Shown here: positions 15,155 to 24,334 of the stretch, piece by piece
How positions within the stretch are numbered: position 1 is the stretch's first letter
Layout: each line of letters opens with the position of its first letter
Assembly (NCBI RefSeq): GCF_006439335.1
Contig: NZ_SAWY01000005.1
Span: 155,358 to 219,357 of the forward strand
From: Litorilituus lipolyticus
GTDB lineage: Bacteria > Pseudomonadota > Gammaproteobacteria > Enterobacterales > Alteromonadaceae
Length of the DNA stretch: 64,000 nt
Reading direction: 5' to 3'
Program-made: the position numbers and the translations under genes
The notes under the pieces: model-generated
What the model saw: the letters and a program-made list of their open reading frames with translations, nothing else
Told to the model about the DNA's origin: nothing
Database searches by the model: none

Positions 15155-17230
15155 ATGAAATTAACTCCTCTTTCCCTTTCAATTGCATTAGCAATAAGCT
15201 CATTTTCTTCAAATGTACTCGCCAACGCTTCTGATATTGAAGTTATAGAAGTACAGGGCACTTATTTTAACGACTATAAGGTTGATAATGCTTCTGGTGC
15301 GACGAGAACGAACACATCATTACTTGAAACTGCACAGTCTGTCACCGTTATTCCAGAAACCATCATTGATGAACAGTTAGCAACAACATTAGGCGAAGTT
15401 TTACTTAATGACGCCAGTCTATCGCCGGGCTCTAGGCAACGTAATAGAGAAGTATTTAGCTCAAGAGGCTTTTCACTTAGCTCATCAAATGGCTATTTAA
15501 GAGATGGTCATCAACATTGGTCACACTACCAACAACCTATTGAAACATTATCTCGAGTAGAAGTAATCAAAGGGCCTTCTAGTCTTTTGTATGGTCAATC
15601 TGCTCCTGGAGGTTTGATAAATATGGTAACCAAACAGCCAACAAGTTCACCATTACTTGATTTGAGCGCAGATACAGATCAAAACGGATCTACGCGTTTT
15701 ATGCTTGATGCTGGCGGCGAAATTATTGACGATTTATCTTTTCGTAGTGTTCTTGTAAAGCAAGATGTTAATTTTGAGAGAGAATATCAAAATGACGAAC
15801 AACGAGAGCGAGATCGTTTTCTTGGTTCTTTAGTGCTTGATTATCAGTTATCAGAAAGTTTATCTGTGAATGTCTATTACGATCAAACTAATGATAAGGC
15901 TGGTTTAGACACAGGTGCATGGTTAGATGATAGCGGTGAAGTGATTGGTAGCAATAAAACCATTTATGACTTTTCTTGGGCATTCACAGATATTACTGTC
16001 AATAATATAGGCGGAAAGGTAACTTATTACCTTAACCCACAGTGGACAGTTAAGCTTGGTTATAATGAACAAACCTTTGAGCGACAACGCTTTGAATCAG
16101 CTCCGAAAAAGCCTGCTGATTATCAGTTAGGTGACAGTTATACCTCTAAACCGTATGACCGTTTTGATGATTGGCAGTTCAAAACCGCTTACATAGATTT
16201 AACCGGTGAATTTACCCTTGCATCAACTGAACATCAAGTGCTGTTCGGTATGAACAGCCTTGACTATTACTATGGGCAGTTAAGAACTAAAGCCGATCCT
16301 ATTGAATATACTCCAGGGCAACCAGAACCAACTAAACCTGATATTAGCTATAAAACCGATGATAGCTTATACACCAGTTCATACGATTATTACGGTTTCT
16401 ACTTTCAAGATTTAGTCACTTTTAATGAATACTGGCAAGTGGCTTTTGGTGGTCGTTTTGATAAGCAAAATAAAGAAAATGCTGACAGTGAATCTTTTGT
16501 GCCTAAATTTGGTGTGCTTTATCACCCTAATGAAAATGCGACTGTTTATATTAACTATTCAGAAAGTTTTGAACCGGCATCAAGTGAAACTCTTAACGAA
16601 GAGACAGATAAAAATCATGGAATGGATTTAGATGCCGTGACTTCAGAGCAAATTGAAATTGGCGCTAAATGGCAAGTTTCAGATCGTTTATTATTGGAAA
16701 CGGCTTTATTCGATATTGAAAAAAGTGGCACATTAATCACTGAAACCTTGGATTCAGATCCTGATTACGAAACAATAACCACTCAGGCAGGAGTTCAACG
16801 TCACAAAGGCTTTGAGTTATCTGCTCAAGGTGCTGTTACGGATCGGTTATTCGTGATGGCTTCAGCGATGTATCTTGATGCTGAATATGAGAAAGATGAA
16901 AACTATCAAGGTAAAGCCCCTATTGACGCACCAGAATGGTCTGCTTCAGTGTGGTCTCGTTATGAGCTCACCGAAAAGCTGGCAATTAATGCGGGTATTT
17001 TTTATCAAGGCGATCGCTTTGCTGACAGTGATAATACAATTGTAAAGGACGCTTATGCCAGAGTTGATCTTGGTGCAACTTACCAAGTAGATATTGCAGG
17101 TGCTGATGTTGATTTTCGCATTAATATTGAAAATGCCTTTGATAATGACTACTTAGCAGGCGGTGGTGTGAATAATGTTGCAGTAGGTGAAGAGCGCACT
17201 GCACGTTTTGAAATAAAAACTTCTTTCTAG
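15155..17230 (+). CDS. TonB-dependent siderophore receptor
   Basis: A 691-residue outer-membrane receptor. The ATG at 15155 follows AGGAAAA and begins a clear signal peptide cleaved near NVLA; a TTG at 15131 in the same frame is less likely. The TonB box (DIEVIEVQG) is followed by a plug domain (AQSVTVIPETIIDEQ, then VEVIKGPSSLLYGQSAPGG) and a 22-strand barrel ending in Phe, as required for BAM insertion. The plug/barrel layout matches ferri-siderophore receptors of the FhuA/FcuA type. The ligand cannot be named. A Fur-box-like sequence lies upstream and a PepSY reductase-like gene follows, giving an iron-uptake unit. Confidence 0.92.
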   Translation: MKLTPLSLSIALAISSFSSNVLANASDIEVIEVQGTYFNDYKVDNASGATRTNTSLLETAQSVTVIPETIIDEQLATTLGEVLLNDASLSPGSRQRNREVFSSRGFSLSSSNGYLRDGHQHWSHYQQPIETLSRVEVIKGPSSLLYGQSAPGGLINMVTKQPTSSPLLDLSADTDQNGSTRFMLDAGGEIIDDLSFRSVLVKQDVNFEREYQNDEQRERDRFLGSLVLDYQLSESLSVNVYYDQTNDKAGLDTGAWLDDSGEVIGSNKTIYDFSWAFTDITVNNIGGKVTYYLNPQWTVKLGYNEQTFERQRFESAPKKPADYQLGDSYTSKPYDRFDDWQFKTAYIDLTGEFTLASTEHQVLFGMNSLDYYYGQLRTKADPIEYTPGQPEPTKPDISYKTDDSLYTSSYDYYGFYFQDLVTFNEYWQVAFGGRFDKQNKENADSESFVPKFGVLYHPNENATVYINYSESFEPASSETLNEETDKNHGMDLDAVTSEQIEIGAKWQVSDRLLLETALFDIEKSGTLITETLDSDPDYETITTQAGVQRHKGFELSAQGAVTDRLFVMASAMYLDAEYEKDENYQGKAPIDAPEWSASVWSRYELTEKLAINAGIFYQGDRFADSDNTIVKDAYARVDLGATYQVDIAGADVDFRINIENAFDNDYLAGGGVNNVAVGEERTARFEIKTSF

Positions 17231-17245
17231 AAGAGTGGGTAAGTT

Positions 17246-17265
17246 CGCCCAGCATTTGCTGGGCG
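17246..17265 (+). other. GC-rich hairpin between receptor and PepSY genes
   Basis: CGCCCAGCA and TGCTGGGCG form a tight stem with no T tract after it. It may stabilise the receptor mRNA 3' end or reduce read-through into the PepSY gene. Confidence 0.55.
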
Positions 17266-17317
17266 TGAGAGCAAGCATGGATGCTCAATTTAAAAATACC
17301 GAATGGTATTAAGCAGT

Positions 17318-18448
17318 ATGAATATGAATATAAGAAAAATATTTTTTTGGTTTCACCTTATTTTAGGTTGCAGCGCAGCGTTATTTATTTTCTTAATGTC
17401 TGTCACGGGTGTTGCATTGACCTACGAAAGACAAATGATACAAATTGCTGAGCAAAGTGATTATGTAACACCATTAACTGAGCAACAATTATCGTTACCG
17501 TTAGCTGAAATTGTAAAAAAAGTTGATTTATTACCCGTTAAGAAAGTAGCTAGCATTCAATTAAAAAACAATCCTAATGCACCTATTGTGATAAGAGAAG
17601 GAAGGAAAACCTTAGCTTATTTAGACCCTTATACAGGAGAGTCGCTAAGTTCTCCGGGTGAAGGCACTAAACTTTTTTTAAAAAAGCTTAGAGCTTTTCA
17701 TCGTTGGTTGACCTTTGACGGAAGTTTTAGTGAAACAGGCCGTTGGGTTAATGGCATTGCAAATGTTATTTTCATTGTTTTAGTGCTCAGTGGCATTTAT
17801 TTATGGCTTCCTAAACGTTTCAAAATACGTTCATTTAAGCAGAAATTGACATTAACAGGCAATTATCCAAGCAAACAAGCCAGAAATTATCAGTGGCATA
17901 ATGTTTTTGGAATATATGTTGTGCCAGTGCTGCTTGTTGTTGTAATTACCGCTATCTTTTTCTCCTTTGATTGGCCTGGTAAGGTATTGAAAGATAATGT
18001 ATCAACTGAGATGGTTAAACTGTCGGTGCCAAGTAATAGCACGCTGAGTGATGACCAGTATATACTCTCTATTGATGAACAACTTGCCGTTATTAAAGCC
18101 GCATATCCTTTATGGCAATCGATGCGGTTTAACTTAAGCAATACGAAAACTGAGATGAATATTTTTCATCTTGATGAAGGGAATGGTGGTGAGCCTCAAA
18201 AAAGGCGCTCTATCATGTTAAATGCAGTGACGGGTAAAGTAGAAAAAGAGCAAAAATTTTCTGATATGTCTACTTATCGTAAAGCTCGCAGCTATATTCG
18301 CTTTTTACACACAGGAGAAGCATTTGGCCTTATTGGACAAACCTTAGCGGGATTAGCTTCTTTGCTCGCCTGTTTCTTAGTTTATACCGGGGTTATGCTT
18401 TCGTGGGTTAGGTGGCAAAATAGCCGAGGTAGAAAAGCTCAACAATAA
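17318..18448 (+). CDS. PepSY-associated transmembrane (PiuB-like) protein
   Basis: A roughly 376-residue inner-membrane protein with four main helices and periplasmic PepSY segments. WFHLILGCSAALFIFLMSVTGVAL near the start, FHRWLTFDGSF with conserved His, and the last helix pair near FLHTGEAFGLIGQ are diagnostic. Family members accompany siderophore receptors and are thought to pass electrons for reductive iron release. The start is uncertain: in-frame ATGs lie at 17303, 17318 and 17324 with no strong Shine-Dalgarno sequence. It lies 87 bases after the receptor with a hairpin between, so cotranscription with attenuation is likely. Confidence 0.82.
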   Translation: MNMNIRKIFFWFHLILGCSAALFIFLMSVTGVALTYERQMIQIAEQSDYVTPLTEQQLSLPLAEIVKKVDLLPVKKVASIQLKNNPNAPIVIREGRKTLAYLDPYTGESLSSPGEGTKLFLKKLRAFHRWLTFDGSFSETGRWVNGIANVIFIVLVLSGIYLWLPKRFKIRSFKQKLTLTGNYPSKQARNYQWHNVFGIYVVPVLLVVVITAIFFSFDWPGKVLKDNVSTEMVKLSVPSNSTLSDDQYILSIDEQLAVIKAAYPLWQSMRFNLSNTKTEMNIFHLDEGNGGEPQKRRSIMLNAVTGKVEKEQKFSDMSTYRKARSYIRFLHTGEAFGLIGQTLAGLASLLACFLVYTGVMLSWVRWQNSRGRKAQQ

Positions 18449-18457
18449 AGTATTTAT

Positions 18458-18494
18458 GCACTTCGGTTAACAAAGATTGCTCGAAGTGCTTTTC
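18458..18494 (+). terminator. Probable terminator after PepSY gene
   Basis: GCACTTCG (18458-18465) pairs with CGAAGTGC (18482-18489) and is followed by TTTTCT. Confidence 0.65.
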
Positions 18495-18595
18495 TAATTC
18501 TAGGTGAAGTTTGTTTGCTATTTAGTTTAGTTACTTGTGACGAGGTCAGACCACTGGTAAGGTGTAAATTATAACTTCATGACTAGCACTCTAAA

Positions 18596-19453
18596 ATGCA
18601 CGAAATTAACATACTATGTGAAGATAATTACACCTTAGCAGCGACAGTATTTACGCCAACAGAAACTGTTAAAGGGGCTGTTTTACTCGGTCCAGCAACA
18701 GGAATTAAAAGGCAGTTTTATCAGCATTTTGCCCAATTTTTGGCTGAACATGGTTATGGTGTAATTACCTTTGACAATAGAGGTATAGGCCAATCATTAA
18801 GCGGTGAAATTAAATATTGTGATGTCACTTTGCAATGCTGGGGTGAAAAAGACATGCCAGCGGTTTTAGAACAGCTAAAGTTGATTTTTCCTGATGTGAA
18901 TTACCATTTGATTGGCCATAGCGCAGGTGGGCAATTAATAGGTTTAATGAGTAATGCCCTAGATTTTACTTCAATGTTCAATGTTGCTTGTTCTTCTGGG
19001 CAACTTCGCAATATGCGTTTAGCGCATCAAGTTAAAGCCCACTTTTTTATGAATTTTTATATTCCGTTGAGTAACCAATTGTTTGGGCATACTAAATCCC
19101 AGTGGGTTGGAATGGGAGAGCCTTTACCAAAACAAGTTGCGAAACAATGGCAACAGTGGTGTAACGGAGCAGGGTACGTTAAAACAGCATTTGGTAAAAC
19201 GATTCATCAGCATCACTATGATGATTTGACGCTACCTTCAATGTGGATTAACGCCATAGATGATGACATCGCTAATAGCTTAAATGTTGAAGATATGATT
19301 TCAGTATTTCCTAAGTTATCTTATGAAGTGCTTACGTTAAACCCAGCAGATTATGGATTAAACGAAATAGGTCATATGAAGTTTTTTAGTCGTACAAGTA
19401 AAAGCTTATGGTCATTAGCGACTAAATGGTTAAATACTCAGTCAAAAGGATGA
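18596..19453 (+). CDS. Alpha/beta hydrolase
   Basis: A 285-residue cytoplasmic alpha/beta-hydrolase fold protein. GPATGIKRQFYQHFAQ and TFDNRGIGQS are typical early segments, and LIGHSAGGQ contains the nucleophile Ser in the GxSxG elbow. The acid and His would be in WINAIDDD and near NEIGHMKFF. No substrate can be assigned; the family includes esterases and lipases. The start has only a weak ribosome binding site. It stands alone between a terminator and the next gene, which begins 65 bases later and may be cotranscribed. Confidence 0.8.
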   Translation: MHEINILCEDNYTLAATVFTPTETVKGAVLLGPATGIKRQFYQHFAQFLAEHGYGVITFDNRGIGQSLSGEIKYCDVTLQCWGEKDMPAVLEQLKLIFPDVNYHLIGHSAGGQLIGLMSNALDFTSMFNVACSSGQLRNMRLAHQVKAHFFMNFYIPLSNQLFGHTKSQWVGMGEPLPKQVAKQWQQWCNGAGYVKTAFGKTIHQHHYDDLTLPSMWINAIDDDIANSLNVEDMISVFPKLSYEVLTLNPADYGLNEIGHMKFFSRTSKSLWSLATKWLNTQSKG

Positions 19454-19517
19454 AATTATTTTCAGCTTTATTAACAGAGGTCTATACTTAATGCATTGTT
19501 TATAGACTGAGCAAGCA

Positions 19518-20459
19518 ATGTTGCGAATTCTTTTTTGTATTTTTATTAGCTTAATCCCAATAAAGCTTTATGCATTTGAAGAAGATACTATTGTGTTGCC
19601 TTTAAATGATTGGGGGAGCCAACGGATCCTCACTAAACTGGTTGGCAATAAAATTAAACAATTAGGCTACCAAGTGGAATACTTGCCGATTACTTCAACA
19701 TTACAACTTGGTGCTTTAAGGAAAGGGGTTGTACATCTTCAAATTGAACTATGGCAAAGCCATGATGACGGGGATCATTATCAAGCCTTCGCTAAAGGGT
19801 ATATTGATGATTTGGGTACTCATCAAGCATTTGGCAGAGAAGACTGGTGGTATCCAACGTATGTTGAACAATATTGTCCTGGCCTACCTAACTGGCAAGC
19901 GTTAAAGGACTGTTCAGCCATTTTTGCAAGTGAAACAAGTCAACATAAAGGGGTTTTTTATACGGGGCCATGGAATTACCGTGATGCTGACTTGATTCGA
20001 GCTCTGGAGTTAAACTTTGCTATTGAGCGACTTGAGAATGCCGAACAAATTTGGCGAAAATTACAGCTAGCTTATGAAAAAAAACAGCCTATTATTATCT
20101 TGAACTGGACTCCCAATTGGCTTGATGTAAGGGTTGAGGGCAGGTTCATTGAGTTTCCCGCCTATGAAGAGAATTGCGAGAAAGATCCTGCATGGGGAGT
20201 TAATAAAAACATGCTTTATGATTGTGGAAACCCCAAAGTCACTTTGATCAAAAAAGCCGCTTGGCCAGGTTTAAAAGATCGTTGGCCATGTGTTTATCAA
20301 TTAGTTAAAAAAATTAATTTTACATCAGAGATGATTGCACAGGCCTCAAGTTTGTCTGGGCCTGAATATCAATTTCAACAAGTTGCTATGGATGAATGGT
20401 TAGATAAATTTAAAGAAGAAAATCAACCATGGCTCGACCACCAATGTACAAGCCAATAA
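19518..20459 (+). CDS. Glycine betaine/proline-type substrate-binding protein
   Basis: A 313-residue exported protein with a signal peptide cleaved near KLYA. The mature part resembles OpuAC/ProX binding proteins: LNDWGSQRILTKLVG near the N-terminus, then LGALRKGVVHLQIELW and a late NWTPNW segment. Such proteins bind quaternary amines in an aromatic box, and several Trp/Tyr residues are available. No permease or ATPase gene adjoins it, so it either serves a transporter elsewhere or has a sensory role. The TetR gene on the other strand converges 13 bases away. Confidence 0.78.
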   Translation: MLRILFCIFISLIPIKLYAFEEDTIVLPLNDWGSQRILTKLVGNKIKQLGYQVEYLPITSTLQLGALRKGVVHLQIELWQSHDDGDHYQAFAKGYIDDLGTHQAFGREDWWYPTYVEQYCPGLPNWQALKDCSAIFASETSQHKGVFYTGPWNYRDADLIRALELNFAIERLENAEQIWRKLQLAYEKKQPIIILNWTPNWLDVRVEGRFIEFPAYEENCEKDPAWGVNKNMLYDCGNPKVTLIKKAAWPGLKDRWPCVYQLVKKINFTSEMIAQASSLSGPEYQFQQVAMDEWLDKFKEENQPWLDHQCTSQ

Positions 20460-20472
20460 GCTGCCCTTCTTA

Positions 20473-21069
20473 CTATTTACTACAGAATGAGTTTATAAAG
20501 AACTCAATTGTTACGGCAACAATTGCTTCTTGATCAATATTTTTCACATCAACAAAGCCGTAAAGCACAGGATAAAAGCTTTGCCCTTTTAAAATAGAGT
20601 GAAATTGGTTTGCTATCAGTTCACTTTCTAAAGAAGAGGTGATTTGATTATCTTTTTTTGCTGCATCTATCCAGTCTATAAATATCGCTTCAGAGCTATA
20701 TAACCGCTCTAGTTGTAGTGGGGTTAATTGCTTCTTTTTTAATATTTCACCTAACGCGATTCTTGAGATGTTTAAAAATGAATCTGAAAAATACAAAGTA
20801 AGTTTTTGCTGCAAAATTTCTCTTAATTGCTCTGTAATGGTTTTCTCAGGTGAATACACTAGATTTAGTTCGAGCACTCTATTTAACAGTTCATCAATTA
20901 GTGCGTTATAAAGTAACTCTTTCGTTGAGTAATATTTATATAAAGTGCGTTTAGATACGTCAGCTTGAACGGCAATATTATGCATAGAAGAAGCATCGAG
21001 TCCTTTTGAAAGAAATTCTTGAATAGCAGCTTCGATAATTTGTGCTGTCTTTTTTTCTTTTTGCGCCAC
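20473..21069 (-). CDS. TetR/AcrR family transcriptional regulator
   Basis: A 198-residue regulator. The N-terminal helix-turn-helix is clear (SSMHNIAVQADVSKRTLYKYY, about residues 24-45), followed by a helical ligand domain resembling AcrR/TetR_C-type members. It is divergent from a metallo-beta-lactamase-fold gene, and the region between contains two copies of AAAGTA-N12-TACTTT, which are good operator candidates. It is probably autoregulated and controls the divergent gene; the inducer is unknown. Confidence 0.88.
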   Translation of the reverse strand: MAQKEKKTAQIIEAAIQEFLSKGLDASSMHNIAVQADVSKRTLYKYYSTKELLYNALIDELLNRVLELNLVYSPEKTITEQLREILQQKLTLYFSDSFLNISRIALGEILKKKQLTPLQLERLYSSEAIFIDWIDAAKKDNQITSSLESELIANQFHSILKGQSFYPVLYGFVDVKNIDQEAIVAVTIEFFINSFCSK

Positions 21070-21100
21070 ATTTTACCTTTATTCATAACAAGAGAATGAT

Positions 21101-21126
21101 AAAAGTATACATGATTGTTTACTTTT
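21101..21126. promoter_or_regulatory. TetR operator-like site A
   Basis: AAAAGTA-N12-TACTTTT inverted repeat, 32 bases upstream of the TetR start. The same arms recur at 21154-21177. Confidence 0.6.
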
Positions 21127-21153
21127 GTGTTGATTTTTTCGTTGGAATGCCTC

Positions 21154-21177
21154 AAAGTACACACGTGTGTTTACTTT
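21154..21177. promoter_or_regulatory. TetR operator-like site B
   Basis: AAAGTA-N12-TACTTT with an internal perfect ACACACGTGTGT palindrome (21159-21170), 41 bases before the divergent hydrolase gene. The arm spacing equals that of site A. Confidence 0.65.
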
Positions 21178-21218
21178 TCTTGTGTGCTTAAGAAGAGTTT
21201 TATATTTAGGTGGATTAA

Positions 21219-22403
21219 ATGAAGAAGACATTACTGTTAGTCATCATTACAGCAATAGGAGTTTCTATGTTTTTTAATTGGCAAGAGTTGGGACAGTCAC
21301 CAAGTGGCAATGATCTAACAAAAATACAAAGTTCAAAGAACTATGATCTTACTCAGGGAAGGTTTATAAATCAGGAAGAGAGTAATACACCTCGAAAAGG
21401 CAGTGGCCTTAGTTATAAATTGATAAAAGAATGGTTAACAAAAGGAACAGAGCGCACACCGAAAAAGAGCTTACCGCAAGTAACTCCGCAAATTGAGTTA
21501 TTTTTAGCACAAAACGAGGAGTTAAATGTTATTTGGTTTGGTCATTCTTCATTTCTTATAAATATGGATGGTAATATTATTTTAGTTGATCCCGTTTTCT
21601 CAGAAGCGGCATCACCGATTAAATCGATGATAAAGCGTTTTCAACCGCCCGCTTTATCTTTAGAGGAATTGCCTAAAGTGGATTATATCCTGATCTCTCA
21701 TGATCATTATGATCATTTAGACATGGAATCTATTAAGTTCTTTGCTAACAAACCTGTTACTTTTGTTACGCCTTTGGGCGTTGGAAGCCATCTAAAGAAG
21801 TGGGGAGTAAATGAAAATAACATTGTTGAAAGAGATTGGTGGCAAGACTTTACCATTGGAGATTTTAGTTTTACTGCCACCCCTGCTCATCACTTTTCGG
21901 GGAGGAAAGGTATAGATGCAAATAAAACGTTATGGGCATCTTGGGTGTTAAAATCAGCGCATCATAGTGTATATTTTAGCGGTGACTCAGGGTATGGCTC
22001 TCACTTCAAAGAAATTGGTCAGCGCTTGGGGCCATTTGATGTTGCGTTTATAGAGTCTGGCCAATATAACGAAAATTGGCAAGATGTACATATGCTCCCT
22101 CAAGAAAGTGTCAAAGCTTTTAAAGATTTGAAAGCAGAGAAGTATTTCCCTATTCATTGGGGGATGTTTGAATTGGCATTACATACTTGGTATGAACCTA
22201 TTGAACAGCTGTATCATTATTCACAGCAAGAAAATTTTGAATTAATAGCACCAAAATTAGGGGAAATTATCAATACATCTAAGCCGACAGATCACGCTCT
22301 ATGGTGGCATGATGTTATTCATCAAAAGTCATTTTTAGCTGAAGAGACAGTTAAACCGCTAGCAGAAAAAGCTGAGACAATAAAAGTCATAGCCGAATAT
22401 TAA
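21219..22403 (+). CDS. Metallo-beta-lactamase-fold hydrolase (NAPE-PLD/RomA-like)
   Basis: A 394-residue protein with an N-terminal hydrophobic segment (residues 1-18) that may be a signal anchor. The zinc motif SHDHYDHLD (about 164-172), an upstream WFGHSSFLI strand, the Asp in FSGDSGYG and the late HWGMFELALHTW segment match the NAPE-phospholipase-D-like branch of the superfamily. Substrates of the bacterial members are mostly unknown; a phosphodiester or lactone is possible. AGGTGGA precedes the ATG. It is divergent from a TetR gene with two operator-like repeats, so it is likely inducible. Confidence 0.84.
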   Translation: MKKTLLLVIITAIGVSMFFNWQELGQSPSGNDLTKIQSSKNYDLTQGRFINQEESNTPRKGSGLSYKLIKEWLTKGTERTPKKSLPQVTPQIELFLAQNEELNVIWFGHSSFLINMDGNIILVDPVFSEAASPIKSMIKRFQPPALSLEELPKVDYILISHDHYDHLDMESIKFFANKPVTFVTPLGVGSHLKKWGVNENNIVERDWWQDFTIGDFSFTATPAHHFSGRKGIDANKTLWASWVLKSAHHSVYFSGDSGYGSHFKEIGQRLGPFDVAFIESGQYNENWQDVHMLPQESVKAFKDLKAEKYFPIHWGMFELALHTWYEPIEQLYHYSQQENFELIAPKLGEIINTSKPTDHALWWHDVIHQKSFLAEETVKPLAEKAETIKVIAEY

Positions 22404-22427
22404 TTTAAATGACTATGATAATTACCG

Positions 22428-22475
22428 TTAAGGTGAAAATGTAATTACATTGCTTAAATTAACAAGTCACCTTAA
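22428..22475. repeat. 9-bp inverted repeat upstream of peroxiredoxin gene
   Basis: TTAAGGTGA (22428-22436) and TCACCTTAA (22467-22475), separated by 30 bases. It could be an operator pair or an mRNA structure; no regulator is assigned. Confidence 0.4.
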
Positions 22476-22539
22476 ACCTTTTATTAGTGTTAGGGTGATA
22501 CACTATATTGGAAAAAGAATAACAACAGAGGAAATATTG

Positions 22540-23064
22540 ATGAAAGTAATGTTCGTAAAAAGTTTGTTTTTGAGTCTTTTCTTATTGAGTAGCGTTGTAA
22601 ATGCGACGGAATTGAAAGTTGGCGACATGGCTCCAAACTTTAAGCTGCAAGCCACAACGGGAGATTATTACCAGTTGAGCGATTACCGAGGGAAACAAGC
22701 GGTTGTATTAGCTTGGTACCCAATGGCAAATACTCGTGGCTGTACAATTGAGTGTAAGTCTCTGGTTGAAAAAGGGCATTTAATACGAGCCTTTAATGTG
22801 AGTTATTTTATGGCTAGTGTTGATCCACTTGATGACAATCGAGATTTTGCCAAAAAGACAAATGCTGACTTTCCTATGCTAAGCGACCCTAGTAAAGCCA
22901 CAGCAAAAGCTTACGATGTGTTAAATTTATTTCGCGTTGCAAGTCGTGTCACTTTTTATATTGATAAAGAAGGCAAAATAATAAAGATAGATGAAGATAT
23001 TACTCCTGCAACGGCTGCTGAAGATATCGCTAAGAACTTAGCAGCATTAAGTATTGATGACTAA
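22540..23064 (+). CDS. Exported peroxiredoxin (AhpC/TSA, BCP-like)
   Basis: A 174-residue protein. The ATG at 22540 follows AGAGGA and starts a signal peptide (cleavage near VVNA); the frame extends upstream to 22450 without supporting signals. The mature domain has the peroxiredoxin layout: [23 protein letters not shown] and NTRGCTIEC, with peroxidatic Cys68 and Cys72. In typical BCP proteins the second Cys is one residue further away, so the resolving arrangement may differ. It should reduce peroxides in the periplasm. The next gene overlaps its end by 8 bases and encodes a DsbA-like thiol protein, so the pair may work together. Confidence 0.84.
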   Translation: MKVMFVKSLFLSLFLLSSVVNATELKVGDMAPNFKLQATTGDYYQLSDYRGKQAVVLAWYPMANTRGCTIECKSLVEKGHLIRAFNVSYFMASVDPLDDNRDFAKKTNADFPMLSDPSKATAKAYDVLNLFRVASRVTFYIDKEGKIIKIDEDITPATAAEDIAKNLAALSIDD

Positions 23065-23701
23065 TTTTATACGTATGACGACTTTATTTTATATTTATGA
23101 TCCTATGTGTAGCTGGTGCTGGGGCTATCGACCTGTATGGGATGAAATACAGCAACAGTTATCGTCACATGTTAACGTAGAATATGTTGCTGGCGGATTA
23201 GCAGCAGATTCATCAGAGCCTATGCCTGCGAGTCAGCAACGTATGATCCAACAACATTGGCATACTATTGAGCACAAGTTAGGCACAAAATTTAACCATG
23301 ACTTTTGGCGCGACAATATACCGCGTCGTTCCACTTATAACGCCTGTCGTGCAGTTATTGCGGCTAAAATCCAAGGGTTACATATTAAAATGATTGATGC
23401 CATTCAGCGTGGTTATTATTTAAAGGCGATGAACCCTTCAGATAGCGATATTTTGCTAAAGCTTGCAGAAGAAATCGCAGAAGATAGAGAAGTAGGGTTG
23501 AACATTGAAAAATTTAAAGAAGACTTTATTTCTGATGAGCTGGAGCTGAAGTTAACAAAAGAAATTTCATTAGCGAGGCAATTATCTTCACAAGGTTTTC
23601 CATCTTTGGTTCTTAGCCATCAAGGACAACTAAAACAACTCCTGATTGATTATCAAAATGCGCAGGCTACGGTTAGTTTGATTGAAGCGTTACTAGATTA
23701 G
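23057..23701 (+). CDS. DsbA-family (FrnE-like) thiol oxidoreductase
   Basis: A 214-residue protein of the DsbA/thioredoxin fold. [15 protein letters not shown] holds a CSWC active site, ahead of a helical insertion and the cis-Pro segment QGFPSLVL. No signal peptide is apparent, so it should be cytoplasmic, as for FrnE-like members. The ATG at 23057 overlaps the peroxiredoxin gene; an alternative ATG at 23075 lacks a better ribosome binding site. Coupling to a peroxiredoxin suggests thiol redox work, but the two proteins would be on opposite sides of the membrane if the signal peptide call is right. Confidence 0.82.
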   Translation: MTNFIRMTTLFYIYDPMCSWCWGYRPVWDEIQQQLSSHVNVEYVAGGLAADSSEPMPASQQRMIQQHWHTIEHKLGTKFNHDFWRDNIPRRSTYNACRAVIAAKIQGLHIKMIDAIQRGYYLKAMNPSDSDILLKLAEEIAEDREVGLNIEKFKEDFISDELELKLTKEISLARQLSSQGFPSLVLSHQGQLKQLLIDYQNAQATVSLIEALLD

Positions 23702-24037
23702 TTACGCCATATCTACAACGGGAATCCTCAAAGTCTCGCGCTTTAATAAGTGTTCAGCTACTTTTGGGGAAACTTCATAAAATTCATTAACGTATTTTTT
23801 ATTGCTTAAGTATTCTTTGATACGAAAAGCTACATTGCTTGCTTGTTTGCACTTTAATGAGAATACAACAGAATAGTTACCTGGTGTTGATTGAGACAGC
23901 GTAAGCGCGTAATCAACGGGGTCATTATCAGTAAAACCAATTCTAATAACATCTGAAAAAAAAGAATGGGTCATGATACAAACATTTCCTTCTGAAATGT
24001 TTTGCTCGTTGTCTGATAAAAGTGAATCTGTAAACAT
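23702..24037 (-). CDS. Small GIY-YIG-like (T5orf172/MUG113-type) domain protein
   Basis: A 111-residue protein. VIRIGFTDNDPVDYALTLSQ, then PGNYSVVFSLKCK and NEFYEVSPKVAEHLL resemble the T5orf172 branch of the GIY-YIG fold, whose typical pattern is a GxT..p..R step, a hydrophobic strand and an E-F-F/Y-x-V strand. The usual catalytic Arg after the first strand is not evident, so nuclease activity is doubtful. The ATG at 24037 is preferred because AAAGGA lies six bases upstream. It stands alone, converging on the DsbA-like gene with no gap. Family assignment is tentative. Confidence 0.5.
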   Translation of the reverse strand: MFTDSLLSDNEQNISEGNVCIMTHSFFSDVIRIGFTDNDPVDYALTLSQSTPGNYSVVFSLKCKQASNVAFRIKEYLSNKKYVNEFYEVSPKVAEHLLKRETLRIPVVDMA

Positions 24038-24334
24038 ATCCATTCCTTTAATATTCCATACTTAAAGTCATTTATTCCTTTGTGGAAAGAAGAGTATAGC
24101 GCAATTTTTCTTTATAAGTAATGAGATTAATGCTTCACTGGTTCCGCGATATATTAGAGTATTTTATTGATAACGCATTATATCGTAACTGAATTAGCGT
24201 ATTGCCTGAATATTAGACTATTATTGAAAGGTAAAAGTTAATAAAGTAGGGCTTTTAGCACCAAGGTCTAGTGTTTGACTATAAGCGTGTTGAGTAAACT
24301 AATGCCAGTTTCGTTTTGTTTTTGAGGAATTCAT

